Source: Rhodobacteraceae bacterium NBU2976
Lineage (GTDB): Bacteria; Pseudomonadota; Alphaproteobacteria; Rhodobacterales; Rhodobacteraceae
Reading direction: 5' to 3'
NCBI GenBank assembly: GCA_023630215.1
Contig: JALPRQ010000001.1
Location: forward strand, 1,302,001 to 1,366,000
DNA length: 64,000 nt
The notes under the pieces were generated by a model. It did not search any database and was not told the origin of the DNA. It worked only from the letters and a program-made list of their open reading frames with translations. A program made the position numbers and the translations under genes. Below are positions 53,407 through 63,316 of the stretch, in pieces (within the stretch, counting starts at the first letter, position 1; every line of letters starts with the position of its first letter).

Positions 53407-54654
53407 TCAGTTTGCGCGCGCAAACCCACGTCCGAGGGCGCGCCAACTGAACAAGGTCAACAGCACCCCACCAAACCCCGACAGCATGAAAGGCACGATT
53501 AACGCAAAGGATCGGTCCAGCCATGTTTCGGCGATGTTAACGGACAGACCCGACAGGATCAGCCCGATCGGCATCATCCCCCATGCCAGAAGTCGATAGA
53601 TGCTATTGACCCGACCCAGCAGTCGATCCGGGATCAAGCGCTGGCGATACGAAACTGCCACCGTATTCCAAACCATGCCAGAGAAATGAAACAGCAATAG
53701 TCCCAATGACAAAAGCACGGGCCCAGGTGCCAACCCAATGACAAAGAACAGGAAAACGGTAGAGGCAAGCGTGAGCTGTGCACAAAGTGCTGCGCCAAGC
53801 CATTTCACGATACGCTCTCCGGCGATCCCGCCAAGGATACCTCCAATTGCGCCCACCGACAGGATCAGGCCATAGGCGCTGGCGCTCTGGTTCAGGTTTT
53901 CTTGCACATGCAGGACCAGCGCGATTAGCGTCATCTGGAACAGCAGGTTCCACACGCCTGTGACAATGGCCAATAGGCGCAGCAGCGGGTTGGCAATCAG
54001 GAAGCGATAGGCCTCGACAAGTTCTGTGCGCCAGTTGCGGGTAGCGGGTTGTGCCGGGCGAAACTGCCCAAGGATGCGCGCTGTTATGACGACCGCAAAC
54101 AGATAGGCCAACGCATTCAGCGCAAATGGAAGGGGCAAAAATGCCGACAGCATCATCGCTCCCAGCGCAGGACCCAGCAAAGCGTTGCCAGTCAGTTCCA
54201 CGCTCCACAATCGTCCATTCGCACGTTCCAACTGATCCTTGGAAACCAATGAGGGCAAAATCGTCTGCGCTGCATTGTCGCGAAACACCTCTGCCGTGCC
54301 AACGACGAAGGCGACGATAATCAGGCACGCATATAATGTCATATTGCTGATACCGTTTTGGGGTGCATCTGCCAGCGGTAGGGCCATCCAGACGGCAAAA
54401 GCAACAATCAGAAATGCCGCCCCGCGCACCAAATCCATAGACAAGATCAACAGTCGCCTATTGCTGCGGTCGATCAATATCCCCGCCGGAAGGGCGCAAA
54501 TAAACCAAGGTATTTGAAGTGTGACCGCAACCAACGCAATCAGCAACGGATCACGCGTCAAAAGCGAGGCCATCCACGCCCACGCCACCATCGCAACGCC
54601 ATCGGCGAAATTTGTAAGGCCGCTGGCGGCAGTGAAGCGAGAAAGAGGGGACAT
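53407..54654 (-). CDS. MFS transporter, exporter type
   Basis: 415 aa with about twelve membrane helices. FAVWMALPLADAP and the loop IDRSNRRLLILSMDLVRGAA (motif-A-like) are visible, and the second half begins around RNWRTELVEAYRFL. The pattern resembles the enterobactin/macrolide exporter branch of the MFS. Substrate unknown. It is transcribed toward the inositol phosphatase gene, with a gap of about 60 bases. Confidence 0.85.
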   Translation of the reverse strand: MSPLSRFTAASGLTNFADGVAMVAWAWMASLLTRDPLLIALVAVTLQIPWFICALPAGILIDRSNRRLLILSMDLVRGAAFLIVAFAVWMALPLADAPQNGISNMTLYACLIIVAFVVGTAEVFRDNAAQTILPSLVSKDQLERANGRLWSVELTGNALLGPALGAMMLSAFLPLPFALNALAYLFAVVITARILGQFRPAQPATRNWRTELVEAYRFLIANPLLRLLAIVTGVWNLLFQMTLIALVLHVQENLNQSASAYGLILSVGAIGGILGGIAGERIVKWLGAALCAQLTLASTVFLFFVIGLAPGPVLLSLGLLLFHFSGMVWNTVAVSYRQRLIPDRLLGRVNSIYRLLAWGMMPIGLILSGLSVNIAETWLDRSFALIVPFMLSGFGGVLLTLFSWRALGRGFARAN

Positions 54655-54721
54655 ATGCTACCTGAAATTTCCCCCAGTCTGGAACCTGAAGGTATCTTGA
54701 GGTCAAGCGATTTCTTGTGGG

Positions 54722-55453
54722 TCAGCCGACAGGTTTTTGTGCGACGTGAAGCGCCACGATTCCCAGACTTAATCTTTTGTAAGTTATGTTTTCAAAGCCA
54801 GAATCTGTGAAAATTTTGCTTAGAGTATCAGGGGGTGGCATGTTGTTTATTCCCCGAAGAAAATATTTCCAGATACTTTTATCGGTTTCGCCAGATAGTC
54901 GTGCGATGATCGGCAGGCAAATGCCCATGTACCGAAGATATAACCAATGCAGCGGCGGGAATCGAATTTGACTGGCCTCCAGTGTCACGAAGTAGCCACC
55001 GGGTTTCAGGACACGAAATGCCTCGCGCGTCATTCCTTCGATGGAACAAAGCTTCATCAGGAACGCACTTGTGTAGATGTCAAAACTGCCGTCGGGAATA
55101 TCCGCCAGATTATGCACGTCACAAATATGATACCCCACGGCCTCACCAAGTCGATCCCGTGCAACGTCAAGCATCTGCGGACAGCTATCGCCAAGCATAA
55201 TGGTTACCTGTCGATCATCATGGCTTTCGTCTAAAAGCCTTAGGAATCGCGCAGGAATGTCGCCCGTCCCGGCCCCCGCATCAAATATCGCGTTGCCGGG
55301 CAGTTTTGCCATTTTCCGGGCCATCGCAGTTTTCCATATGCGATGAATCCGGAAACTGAAAATATCGTGGAGCTGATCATATTTATGCGCGATGCGGGCG
55401 AAGACATCGTCCACATCGGCATTGAAGTCTGCCGGATTAGGCGCGTTCGACAT
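54722..55453 (-). CDS. UbiE-like SAM-dependent methyltransferase
   Basis: 243 aa class I methyltransferase. The SAM-binding motif is [16 protein letters not shown], preceded by the UbiE-like [20 protein letters not shown], with [13 protein letters not shown] as the post-motif. It resembles the quinone methyltransferases UbiE/MenG, but several UbiE signature residues differ, so it is probably a paralogue acting on another lipid or small molecule. Its start lies inside the 3' end of efp (17 bases of overlap), which couples it to elongation factor P. Confidence 0.8.
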   Translation of the reverse strand: MSNAPNPADFNADVDDVFARIAHKYDQLHDIFSFRIHRIWKTAMARKMAKLPGNAIFDAGAGTGDIPARFLRLLDESHDDRQVTIMLGDSCPQMLDVARDRLGEAVGYHICDVHNLADIPDGSFDIYTSAFLMKLCSIEGMTREAFRVLKPGGYFVTLEASQIRFPPLHWLYLRYMGICLPIIARLSGETDKSIWKYFLRGINNMPPPDTLSKIFTDSGFENITYKRLSLGIVALHVAQKPVG

Positions 55454-56000
55454 ACTCGAAGGTTTCAGTGTTCACGACAATCGCCTCACCTTCACCGACG
55501 AAAGGCGGGATCATGACACGGACGCCGTTGTCAAGGATGGCCGGCTTGAAGCTGTTTGCCGCCGTTTGCCCTTTTACCACCGGTTCGGTTTCCGTGATGG
55601 TGCAGGTGACTTTTTGAGGTAGCTGGGCGTTCAGGGCTTCGCTCTCGTAATATTCGATCTGGATCGTCATGCCGTCCTGCAGGAACGGGCGACGGTCGCC
55701 CAGAATGTCGGCGGGCAGTTCGATCTGCTCGTATGTCTCGCTGTCCATAAACACCAGCATGCCATCGGTTTCATACAGAAACTGCTGATCTTTTTGTTCC
55801 AAACGCACGCGCTCCACCTTGTCTGCGCTACGGAAACGTTCGTTGAGTTTGCGTCCGTCACGGATGTTTTTCAGCTCGACCTGTGCAAACGCGCCGCCTT
55901 TGCCGGGTTTCACATGGTCGGTCTTGACCGCGATCCACAGCCCCCCTTCATGTTCCAGAATATTGCCGGGGCGAATTTCGTTACCGTTGATTTTGGGCAT
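55437..56000 (-). CDS. efp: Elongation factor P
   Basis: 187 aa, usual length. It relieves ribosome stalling at polyproline stretches. The N-terminal KOW-like domain has the modification-site loop [18 protein letters not shown], with the conserved lysine in PGKGG. The C-terminal domain ends [20 protein letters not shown]. The frame extends upstream to 56051, but [12 protein letters not shown] is the family start. Confidence 0.96.
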   Translation of the reverse strand: MPKINGNEIRPGNILEHEGGLWIAVKTDHVKPGKGGAFAQVELKNIRDGRKLNERFRSADKVERVRLEQKDQQFLYETDGMLVFMDSETYEQIELPADILGDRRPFLQDGMTIQIEYYESEALNAQLPQKVTCTITETEPVVKGQTAANSFKPAILDNGVRVMIPPFVGEGEAIVVNTETFEYVERA

Positions 56001-56302
56001 AGCGCCTGTCCTTCGATTAAGTTTGCGCCCTATTAGTCGAAGGACAAGCATGTGGCAAGATCAGGTGATAAGGGCAAATTCGGCGTTGACGATGTCAGTT
56101 GGATTGCTGGCGATGCTGGGATCGCAGAAGGTGGTGCATATTTCGATGTTGCTCGGTCGAGCCAAGATCAATCGCAATCGGCTTTGTTCGCGTGCTCCCC
56201 AAACAGATTTGACCGAAATGCCGCGCAACGACGCAGGCAGGTCATTCGCGCTTGATAACAGGTTACAAACACGGTTTTCTTGGTTCGGACCAAAGGACAA
56301 AG
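56001..56302. other. Gap upstream of the SoxA-tail-like gene
   Basis: Holds the divergent upstream regions of efp and of the SoxA-tail-like gene. Short open frames run through it, but none shows a recognisable domain, so no gene is called. A ribosome site (AAAGGAC) precedes the ATG at 56303. Confidence 0.5.
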
Positions 56303-57433
56303 ATGAACCAAATCCGCCGTGTGTTTGATCAATTGCTCTGCCGCTTCTTGCGCGCATGCGGAGTGCCGGATGATCAAGTCCCGATCCCGATCGTTAGTGA
56401 TCCCGCAATGCCGCAAAGGATTTTGCCATCGCACGGGGCAACGCACGTGTCTGCCAGCGGATATGTGATGCGAAATGGGTGGCTTCTGCCTCTGGCCTTT
56501 CCCAGCACCACGGACGCAAGCTGGCGTGAAACGGTAGAGCGCGAGGTCACTACAGCACATGAGGGCGCCGCAATATGTGACAGTTCGTTCTGTTGCCGGA
56601 TATGTATTGTAGGTGTGGATGCTGAACGGTTTCTGACTGCGACTTTCGCCACACCGATTGATGCGGCGAAGGTCGGACAGATTCTACACCTGACTGTTGC
56701 TGTTGATGGTGGGGGCGTCAATGATCGCATAACGATCATCAGGCTGGAAACGGACAGATTCCTGCTTCTCTCAGATACTGACTGGGAAGGGCGTATCTTG
56801 ACCTATCTTGACGATTTTCAAACGCACGCCATGTCACGACCGGATGTCGCAGTGGTTGATCTGACGGAAAGCCATGCGCAGGTGACGCTTGTTGGGCCCA
56901 ATCGCCGCATATTGGCAGAAGCGCTGTCGCTTCCAACATCACCTGAGCTAAGGGAAATTGAATTTGATGGTATGGCGCTGACGATCGTGTCAGGGGCTTT
57001 CCTTGGAATTGCTGCTGATCACATCCTTCTGTCATCGGGCGATGCTGACCTATTGATGATGGCGCTGATCAAATCGCTACCCGACGCAGGCGCGGCGCAA
57101 ATCGGGCTCGAGGCACTGGACGTGCTCGCGCTGGAATCCGGCGTGTTGACAGGCGAAGAGATTTATCTTGAACCACCCTTCGAACCGGTCGGATTGCTGG
57201 CGGTTGGGCCGGTGAAGCAGATTTCGCAAGAGGCAGTGATTCACGCGGAGTCTGCCGAAATTTCGCGTGGGTTCATCAGCCGAGCAAAATTTTCGCCAAC
57301 GCTACAAAGGTTTGTTGCTGTGGCCTGCATTCCAGATGGTTCTTTGTATCTGGGAACGCGGGTTTGGGCGATAGATCAGCGCAACGAGATCAAGACCTTG
57401 TGTGAAATCACTACGTTGGAGGGGCGGGAATGA
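56303..57433 (+). CDS. GcvT-fold protein like the C-terminal part of sarcosine oxidase alpha subunit
   Basis: 376 aa. It resembles the aminomethyltransferase (GcvT-type) half of SoxA: ASWRETVEREVTTAHEGAAI, then ICDSSFCCRICIVGVDAERF, DRITIIRLETDRFLLLSD, and the C-terminal EISRGFISRAKFSPTLQRFV with YLGTRVWAI. The FAD/NAD half of SoxA is absent, and no soxB or soxD is nearby. The gene is coupled by ATGA to a SoxG-like gene, so the pair may form a small folate- or C1-binding module, or be a relic of a heterotetrameric sarcosine oxidase operon. The residues that bind folate were not verified. Confidence 0.65.
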   Translation: MNQIRRVFDQLLCRFLRACGVPDDQVPIPIVSDPAMPQRILPSHGATHVSASGYVMRNGWLLPLAFPSTTDASWRETVEREVTTAHEGAAICDSSFCCRICIVGVDAERFLTATFATPIDAAKVGQILHLTVAVDGGGVNDRITIIRLETDRFLLLSDTDWEGRILTYLDDFQTHAMSRPDVAVVDLTESHAQVTLVGPNRRILAEALSLPTSPELREIEFDGMALTIVSGAFLGIAADHILLSSGDADLLMMALIKSLPDAGAAQIGLEALDVLALESGVLTGEEIYLEPPFEPVGLLAVGPVKQISQEAVIHAESAEISRGFISRAKFSPTLQRFVAVACIPDGSLYLGTRVWAIDQRNEIKTLCEITTLEGRE

Positions 57434-57963
57434 GCGATCATGATACAAAATCTGCCGTCGATGCGCCCCATTCGGCGGGCGGTGTCATGATGGAAACCCT
57501 CGATATTCCGATTACCCGGATTGCCAGTATCAAAGGCAATGGAATGGCCTTGTCGCAAACGCTGCTGACAGCAACCGGGTTGCCTCTGCCAAAATCGGAT
57601 CAATTTGTTGGCACGATGCCCGCCCTTGTCTGGGTGCAACCTGGACAATGGCTGGCAATTGGGATTGATCCCGGCGATCTGACACCAGTCAAAACCTGCG
57701 GATATCTGTTTCCGGAATCCTCGGCCTGGGTGGCCCTCCAACTGTCGGGTGAAGTGATGCCGTTACTGCAGATGCTGTTTGGCTTTCTGCCTGCGCCATC
57801 GCCAACTGTTGGGTTCCTGTCGCTGCGCGGTCTGCACGCGATTCTGCTGCCTGGTGAGCGCCACTCAATGCTGTTGCTTCCGCGATCGGGTGCGCGCTGG
57901 GCGATTGGGCAAATAGGCGATGCGATGGACAGTATCGCGGACAATGTCGATACGCGACAATAA
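57430..57963 (+). CDS. Sarcosine oxidase gamma subunit-like protein
   Basis: 177 aa. It resembles SoxG: VWVQPGQWLAIG, VALQLSGEVMPLLQMLF and RSGARWAIGQIGDAM near the end. SoxG is the small GcvT-like subunit of heterotetrameric sarcosine oxidase. Here it is coupled to a SoxA-tail-like protein, without SoxB or SoxD. The assignment is moderate because gamma subunits are poorly conserved. Confidence 0.6.
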   Translation: MSDHDTKSAVDAPHSAGGVMMETLDIPITRIASIKGNGMALSQTLLTATGLPLPKSDQFVGTMPALVWVQPGQWLAIGIDPGDLTPVKTCGYLFPESSAWVALQLSGEVMPLLQMLFGFLPAPSPTVGFLSLRGLHAILLPGERHSMLLLPRSGARWAIGQIGDAMDSIADNVDTRQ

Positions 57964-58058
57964 AACCATGTCAGATTAGCGAATTTCCTTGACCAACCCT
58001 TTGACATGGCCGGGAAAGCCGCTAGGCTCGGCCCGCTGCGGTGATCAGGGAGACAAGT

Positions 58059-59630
58059 ATGAAAATTGGTGCCCCAAAAGAAATTTTCGAAGGCGAGAAT
58101 CGTGTTGCGCTGACTCCACAATCGGCTGTGCAATTGCAGAAACTGGGCTACGAAGTGGTTGTGGAATCCGGCGCTGGCAAAGCCGCGCGGTTCGAAGATA
58201 GCGACTATAAGGATGTCGGGGTGGAGGTCGTGAAAACGGCCGCGCAATTGTGGAAAACCGCAGATATTATTATCAAAGTCCGCCCGCCCGAAAAGCTGGA
58301 GGTTGGCCGCTTCCGCAAGGGGCAGATCCTGATCTCGTTTATTAACGCGGCAACGGACGAGGCGTTGTTAGAGGCGCTTAGGGCCAAAGGCGTGACCGCG
58401 ATTGCCATGGAAATGGTCCCGCGGATCAGCCGGGCACAGAAGATGGACGCACTGTCCTCGATGGCGAATATCGCTGGCTACCGCGCGGTGATCGAGGCCG
58501 GGAACAATTTTGGCCGTTTCTTCACCGGGCAAATCACCGCCGCCGGCAAGGTGCCACCTGCCAAAGTGTTGGTTGTCGGCGCAGGCGTTGCCGGGTTGGC
58601 GGCGACCGGCGCGTCTGTGTCCTTGGGCGCGATTACCTATGCATTTGATGTGCGCCCCGAAGTGGCGGAGCAGATTGAATCGATGGGGGCAGAATTTGTT
58701 TACCTCGATTTCGAAGAATCCAGTCAAGACAGCGCCGCGACGGGCGGCTATGCGGCCCCGTCCAGCCCCGAATTCCGCGAGAAGCAGCTGGAAAAATTCC
58801 GCGAACTGGCGCCAGATGTCGACATCGTCATCACCACTGCTCTGATCCCGGGCCGCGATGCGCCGAAATTGTGGACCGAGGATATGGTCAAGGCGATGAA
58901 ACCGGGTTCAGTTGTGGTTGATCTGGCCGCCGAGCGCGGCGGCAACTGTGACCTGACCGTTCCGGATGAAAAGATCGAGACGAAAAACGGCGTGACCATC
59001 ATCGGCTATACGGATTTCCCAAGCCGCATGGCGACGCAGGCTTCGACCCTTTATGCGACCAACATCCGCCATATGATCGACGATTTGACGCCCGAGAAGG
59101 ACGGCAAGCCGAATGTGAATATGGAGGATGACGTCATCCGCTCGGCCACCGTCACCCACGCAGGTGAAGTCACTTTCCCGCCGCCACCGTTGAAGGTGCA
59201 GGCGATTGCAGCGGCGAAACCGAAGAAAGTGGTCGAACTGACGGCCGACGAGAAACGCGCTAATGAAATCGCCGCGTTCAAGAAACAGACAATCAATCAG
59301 GTTAGCCTGATCGCTATTGGCGCGGCGCTGTTGCTGGGTGTCGGTCTGGTGGCCCCTGCCAGCTTCATGCAGCATTTTATCGTCTTTGTTCTGGCCGTTT
59401 TCGTGGGCTTTCAGGTGATCTGGAACGTCTCGCATTCTTTGCACACGCCTTTGATGGCGGTCACGAACGCGATTTCGTCGATTATCATTCTGGGCGCGCT
59501 GATGCAGATCGGTTCAGGGTCATTCCTTGTGATCCTGCTGGCGGCGCTAAGCGTCTTTATGGCGGGGATCAATATATTTGGTGGCTTTATGGTAACACGG
59601 CGGATGCTCGCCATGTTCCAGAAATCCTAA
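58059..59630 (+). CDS. pntA: NAD(P) transhydrogenase subunit alpha
   Basis: 523 aa from the ATG at 58059, after AGGGAGAC. It transfers hydride between NADH and NADP+ coupled to proton entry. The N-terminal NAD-binding domain starts KIGAPKEIFEGENRVALTPQ; the Rossmann loop is VVGAGVAGLAATGASVSLG; RDAPKLWTEDMVKAMKPGSV and the alanine-dehydrogenase-like signature are present. The C-terminal ~120 residues contain about four membrane helices, so this is the full-length E. coli-like alpha subunit and not the split pntAA/pntAB form. The beta subunit follows after 12 bases. Confidence 0.95.
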   Translation: MKIGAPKEIFEGENRVALTPQSAVQLQKLGYEVVVESGAGKAARFEDSDYKDVGVEVVKTAAQLWKTADIIIKVRPPEKLEVGRFRKGQILISFINAATDEALLEALRAKGVTAIAMEMVPRISRAQKMDALSSMANIAGYRAVIEAGNNFGRFFTGQITAAGKVPPAKVLVVGAGVAGLAATGASVSLGAITYAFDVRPEVAEQIESMGAEFVYLDFEESSQDSAATGGYAAPSSPEFREKQLEKFRELAPDVDIVITTALIPGRDAPKLWTEDMVKAMKPGSVVVDLAAERGGNCDLTVPDEKIETKNGVTIIGYTDFPSRMATQASTLYATNIRHMIDDLTPEKDGKPNVNMEDDVIRSATVTHAGEVTFPPPPLKVQAIAAAKPKKVVELTADEKRANEIAAFKKQTINQVSLIAIGAALLLGVGLVAPASFMQHFIVFVLAVFVGFQVIWNVSHSLHTPLMAVTNAISSIIILGALMQIGSGSFLVILLAALSVFMAGINIFGGFMVTRRMLAMFQKS

Positions 59631-59642
59631 GGGGGCAGGGTC

Positions 59643-61076
59643 ATGGAATTTGGTTTTACAACAGCAGCTTACGTCGTCGCGGCGGTTCTGTTTATCTTAT
59701 CGCTGGGTGGCCTATCAGGACAAGAAAGCGCGAAACGCGCCGTCTGGTATGGTATCGTTGGTATGGCGCTGGCGGTGTTTGCGACCCTGATCGGGCCGGG
59801 TTCTGGCCTGTGGCTTTTGTCCGTTCTGCTGATCGCAGGGGGCGGGGTCATCGGCTATTACGTCGCGCAACGCGTCCAGATGACCGAGATGCCGCAGCTA
59901 GTGGCCGCCATGCACTCCTTGGTGGGTCTGGCAGCCGTTTTCGTCGGCTATAACGCGCATATCGAACTGGGCCGTGTGTTGGCCATGCCGTTCGCGGATC
60001 GCGCGGGGCTGGAGGGCTTCGCCGCCATCCTCGCCCATAAATCGGCGGTGGAGGTCAATATCCTCCGTGTCGAATTGTTCCTTGGGGTATTCATCGGGGC
60101 GGTGACTTTCACCGGCTCGGTCATTGCGTTCGGGAAATTGGCGGGCAAGGTGACCTCGAAGGCTGAAAAACTTCCGGGCGGGCATCTGTTGAACGCAGGC
60201 GCGGCGGCGCTCTCGCTGCTCTGCCTGATCTGGTATTTCAATACGGGCGGGTTCTTCCCGCTGTTCCTGATGACGCTGGCCGCGTTTTTCATCGGCTACC
60301 ACCTGATCATGGGGATTGGCGGGGCAGATATGCCGGTCGTGGTGTCGATGCTGAATTCCTATTCCGGCTGGGCGGCGGCGGCGATCGGGTTCAGCCTTGG
60401 CAACGACCTGCTGATCGTCGTGGGCGCGCTGGTTGGCTCCTCGGGTGCGATTCTGTCTTACATTATGTGTAAGGCGATGAACCGGTCGTTCATCAGCGTA
60501 ATCCTCGGCGGGTTCGGCAATACCACTGGCCCGGCGATGGAGGTCGAGGGTGAGCAGATCGCCATCGAAGCCGACGGCGTGGCTGCTGCACTGGATGAGG
60601 CCGACAGCGTCGTCATCGTCCCCGGCTATGGTATGGCCGTGGCGCAAGCGCAGCAGAATGTTGCAGAGCTGACACGGCGGTTACGGGCCAAGGGCAAAAC
60701 TGTGCGTTTCGCCATCCACCCGGTCGCTGGCCGTCTGCCGGGCCACATGAACGTGCTGTTGGCGGAGGCGAAGGTGCCTTATGACATCGTGCTGGAGATG
60801 GACGAAATCAACGAGGATTTCCCCGACACCGACGTGGTGATCGTCATCGGATCGAACGACATCGTGAATCCGGCGGCGCAGGACGATCCGAACTCCCCCA
60901 TCGCCGGGATGCCGGTGCTAGAAGTCTGGAAAGCCAAGCAGGTGTTCGTGTCCAAACGCGGGCAGGGGACGGGCTATTCCGGGATCGAGAACCCGCTGTT
61001 CTTCAAGGACAACACACGCATGTTTTACGGCGATGCGAAGGCGTCACTGGATACGCTGCTGACCAAAGTCGACTAA
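59643..61076 (+). CDS. pntB: NAD(P) transhydrogenase subunit beta
   Basis: 477 aa. An N-terminal membrane part (about nine helices, through about residue 270) is followed by the NADP-binding domain III, which starts near [20 protein letters not shown] and includes [37 protein letters not shown] and [20 protein letters not shown]. It completes the transhydrogenase with pntA. A strong hairpin follows the stop. Confidence 0.96.
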   Translation: MEFGFTTAAYVVAAVLFILSLGGLSGQESAKRAVWYGIVGMALAVFATLIGPGSGLWLLSVLLIAGGGVIGYYVAQRVQMTEMPQLVAAMHSLVGLAAVFVGYNAHIELGRVLAMPFADRAGLEGFAAILAHKSAVEVNILRVELFLGVFIGAVTFTGSVIAFGKLAGKVTSKAEKLPGGHLLNAGAAALSLLCLIWYFNTGGFFPLFLMTLAAFFIGYHLIMGIGGADMPVVVSMLNSYSGWAAAAIGFSLGNDLLIVVGALVGSSGAILSYIMCKAMNRSFISVILGGFGNTTGPAMEVEGEQIAIEADGVAAALDEADSVVIVPGYGMAVAQAQQNVAELTRRLRAKGKTVRFAIHPVAGRLPGHMNVLLAEAKVPYDIVLEMDEINEDFPDTDVVIVIGSNDIVNPAAQDDPNSPIAGMPVLEVWKAKQVFVSKRGQGTGYSGIENPLFFKDNTRMFYGDAKASLDTLLTKVD

Positions 61077-61078
61077 GA

Positions 61079-61105
61079 AAAGGGGCGGGACATCCCGCCC
61101 TTATT
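61079..61105. terminator. Bidirectional terminator between pntB and the DUF2189 gene
   Basis: GGGCGGGA-CA-TCCCGCCC (61083-61100) with an A-run on the left (AAGAAAA) and TTATT on the right, so it can end transcripts from both convergent genes. The right end overlaps the DUF2189 stop codon. Confidence 0.85.
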
Positions 61106-61877
61106 CCTCCGGCAACACCGCCAGCTTATACAAATGCCACGTCGCGTGTCCCAGCACGGGCAGCACGATCAGCAGGCCGAAGAAGGCCGGGATGATCGCC
61201 AGTGCCAACAGGACCGCGACCAGCACGCCCCAGCTGAGCATGACCTTCAGATTGTTCAGAACCGACGAGAAACTTGTGACCATCGCCGTTACCACATCCA
61301 CCTCCCGATCCACCAGAAGCGGGATGCCGACGACGGTGATCGAGAACAGGATAAAGGACAGGATGCCCCCCACCAGCGTGCCGAGGATCAGCATTGTGAT
61401 CCCCTCCTGCGTCAACAGGAAATCCAGCGAGGACAGCACATTTACCAGCGGTTTAAGCCCGAAGCTAAGGGCAAAGACCAGATGCGCCATATAGACCCAG
61501 ATCAGGAAGATGAACACGACGACAAAGGCTATGGAGGGGATCTGGCGTTTGCGCTCCTCCCATATTGCCGCCAACACTGACCCCCAGGTGACCTTTTCGC
61601 CGCGTTCGATCAGGCGGCTGATTTCATACATACCGACGGCCACAAACGGGCCGACCAGCGGGAAACCTGCGGCAAGTGGCACAATCGAAATATCGGATTT
61701 CCAGTAAAATGTCTGCGCCAGCATCAACCATCCAAGCGCGGCAAATATCGCTCCGAATATGATGCCGATGAACGGCGCTTTCAGGAAATCTTTCCAGCCT
61801 TTTGACAAGGCCACTTTCAGATCGGAAAAATCGAGCTCCGCCACTTCGGGCGGTTGTTTAACGGCTACGTCTTCCAT
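61101..61877 (-). CDS. DUF2189 membrane protein
   Basis: 258 aa with five to six hydrophobic segments. DUF2189 features are DLKVALSKGWKDFLKAPFIG at the N-terminus, PLVGPFVAVGMYEISRLIE, and the C-terminal LPVLGHATWHLYKLAV. Function unknown; common in Alphaproteobacteria. It is terminated by the hairpin shared with pntB. Confidence 0.88.
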   Translation of the reverse strand: MEDVAVKQPPEVAELDFSDLKVALSKGWKDFLKAPFIGIIFGAIFAALGWLMLAQTFYWKSDISIVPLAAGFPLVGPFVAVGMYEISRLIERGEKVTWGSVLAAIWEERKRQIPSIAFVVVFIFLIWVYMAHLVFALSFGLKPLVNVLSSLDFLLTQEGITMLILGTLVGGILSFILFSITVVGIPLLVDREVDVVTAMVTSFSSVLNNLKVMLSWGVLVAVLLALAIIPAFFGLLIVLPVLGHATWHLYKLAVLPEE

Positions 61878-61952
61878 AGTCCCCCTCCGTTTTTTCGTGA
61901 TCGTATGTCCGGGGACATCGCGAAATCAAGAAAAACGAAGGGGGTTGATCCG

Positions 61953-63212
61953 TTATGCCGCAGCCTGCATCTGGCCGCCCGATTTGTTGCGGTTGCGGTT
62001 GCGGCGACGCTTGTTGCTACCGGCTGAAGTGCCGGGTTTGCCCTGATATCCGCGTTTTTTTGCACCCTTGGAACCCCTGGATTCCGATCCGTCGCGTTCC
62101 ACCAGCGACTGGCGGGTCAATTTTTCGACGGCGCGGAGCTTTTTCATCTCGTCGGGGGCGCATAGCGTGATCGCCGCCCCTTCAGCCCCATTCCGACCGG
62201 TGCGGCCAATGCGGTGAACATAATTCTCCGCCTCGTCCGGCAGGTCGAAATTGATGACATGGGTGATGCCCGGCACGTCGATGCCGCGCGCCACGATGTC
62301 GGTGGCGACCAGCACGCGGACATAGCCTTGGCGGAATTGGTTCAATGCGCGCTGGCGAGCGTTTTGAGATTTGTTGCCGTGGATGACCTCGGCCTCGATC
62401 CCGTCGGTCACGAGGTTTTTGGCCACCTTGTCCGCTCCGCGTTTGGTGCGGGCGAAGATGATGGCACGGTCAACGCCGTCCGTGTTCAGCAGTTCAACCA
62501 AACGCGGGCGTTTCAGGGGGCCGTCAATGACCTCCACCGACTGAGTGATTTTTTCGACCGTGGTCGCTTGCGGCGTAACCTCGACCCGCAACGGGTTGTT
62601 CAGGAAGCTTTCAGCCAGACCGCGCACTTCTTCGGGCATAGTGGCCGAGAATAGCGCCGATTGGCGGCGAGGGTGCAGGGCGCGTATGATGCGGCGCACC
62701 GGTTCCACGAAGCCCATGTCGAGCATACGGTCAGCCTCGTCCAGCACGACAAACCGCACTTCATCAAGGCGGATTTGCTTTTCCTGCATCAGATCTTCCA
62801 GTCGCCCGGGCGTGGCGATAACCACGTCCACGCCACGGCTGATCTTGCGAATTTGTCCCGCTTTGGACACGCCGCCCAATACCAAACAGGTGGTCAGGCC
62901 AGCGCCGCCCATGAATTCGCGGAAATTGGCTTCGATCTGCACGGCAAGTTCGCGCGTAGGTGCCAGGATCAGCGCCCGGCAGGTTCCGCGCGACGGGCGG
63001 CCCTGCATTTGCAGGATATGGTGCAGGATTGGCAATCCGAACGCGGCGGTTTTGCCGGTACCGGTCTGGGCGACACCCAGAATATCGCGGCCTTCTATCT
63101 GTGCCGTGATGGATTGTTCTTGAATCGGAGTGGGCGTGTCAAAGCCCGATTTTTCGAGTGCTTTCAATAGCACGGGGTCCAGGCCGAAGCTCTGGAAAGT
63201 CGTATTCGTCAA
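61953..63212 (-). CDS. DEAD-box RNA helicase
   Basis: 419 aa. The full helicase core is present: Q motif TPIQEQSI, motif I AQTGTGKTAA, Ia APTREL, Ib TPGRLEDL, II VLDEADRML, III FSATMPEE, and VI VHRIGRTGRNG. The C-terminus is a short Arg/Lys/Gly-rich tail (about 35 residues, KRRRNRNRNKSGG), like RhlE-type helicases. It unwinds RNA in ribosome assembly or RNA decay. The exact subfamily is not certain. Confidence 0.93.
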   Translation of the reverse strand: MTNTTFQSFGLDPVLLKALEKSGFDTPTPIQEQSITAQIEGRDILGVAQTGTGKTAAFGLPILHHILQMQGRPSRGTCRALILAPTRELAVQIEANFREFMGGAGLTTCLVLGGVSKAGQIRKISRGVDVVIATPGRLEDLMQEKQIRLDEVRFVVLDEADRMLDMGFVEPVRRIIRALHPRRQSALFSATMPEEVRGLAESFLNNPLRVEVTPQATTVEKITQSVEVIDGPLKRPRLVELLNTDGVDRAIIFARTKRGADKVAKNLVTDGIEAEVIHGNKSQNARQRALNQFRQGYVRVLVATDIVARGIDVPGITHVINFDLPDEAENYVHRIGRTGRNGAEGAAITLCAPDEMKKLRAVEKLTRQSLVERDGSESRGSKGAKKRGYQGKPGTSAGSNKRRRNRNRNKSGGQMQAAA

Positions 63213-63316
63213 ATTTTATCCCTTCAGGGTAATGTCAATACCTCAGGGTGCAACATACACAAAGGGAACTGACGCCAAGCCCTGCATATGGACTCTTGCG
63301 TTTAAAATAGCAACCC

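Noticed and set aside
56052-56255. 67-aa frame between efp and the SoxA-tail-like gene
   Set aside because: GTG start without a ribosome site and no recognisable domain.
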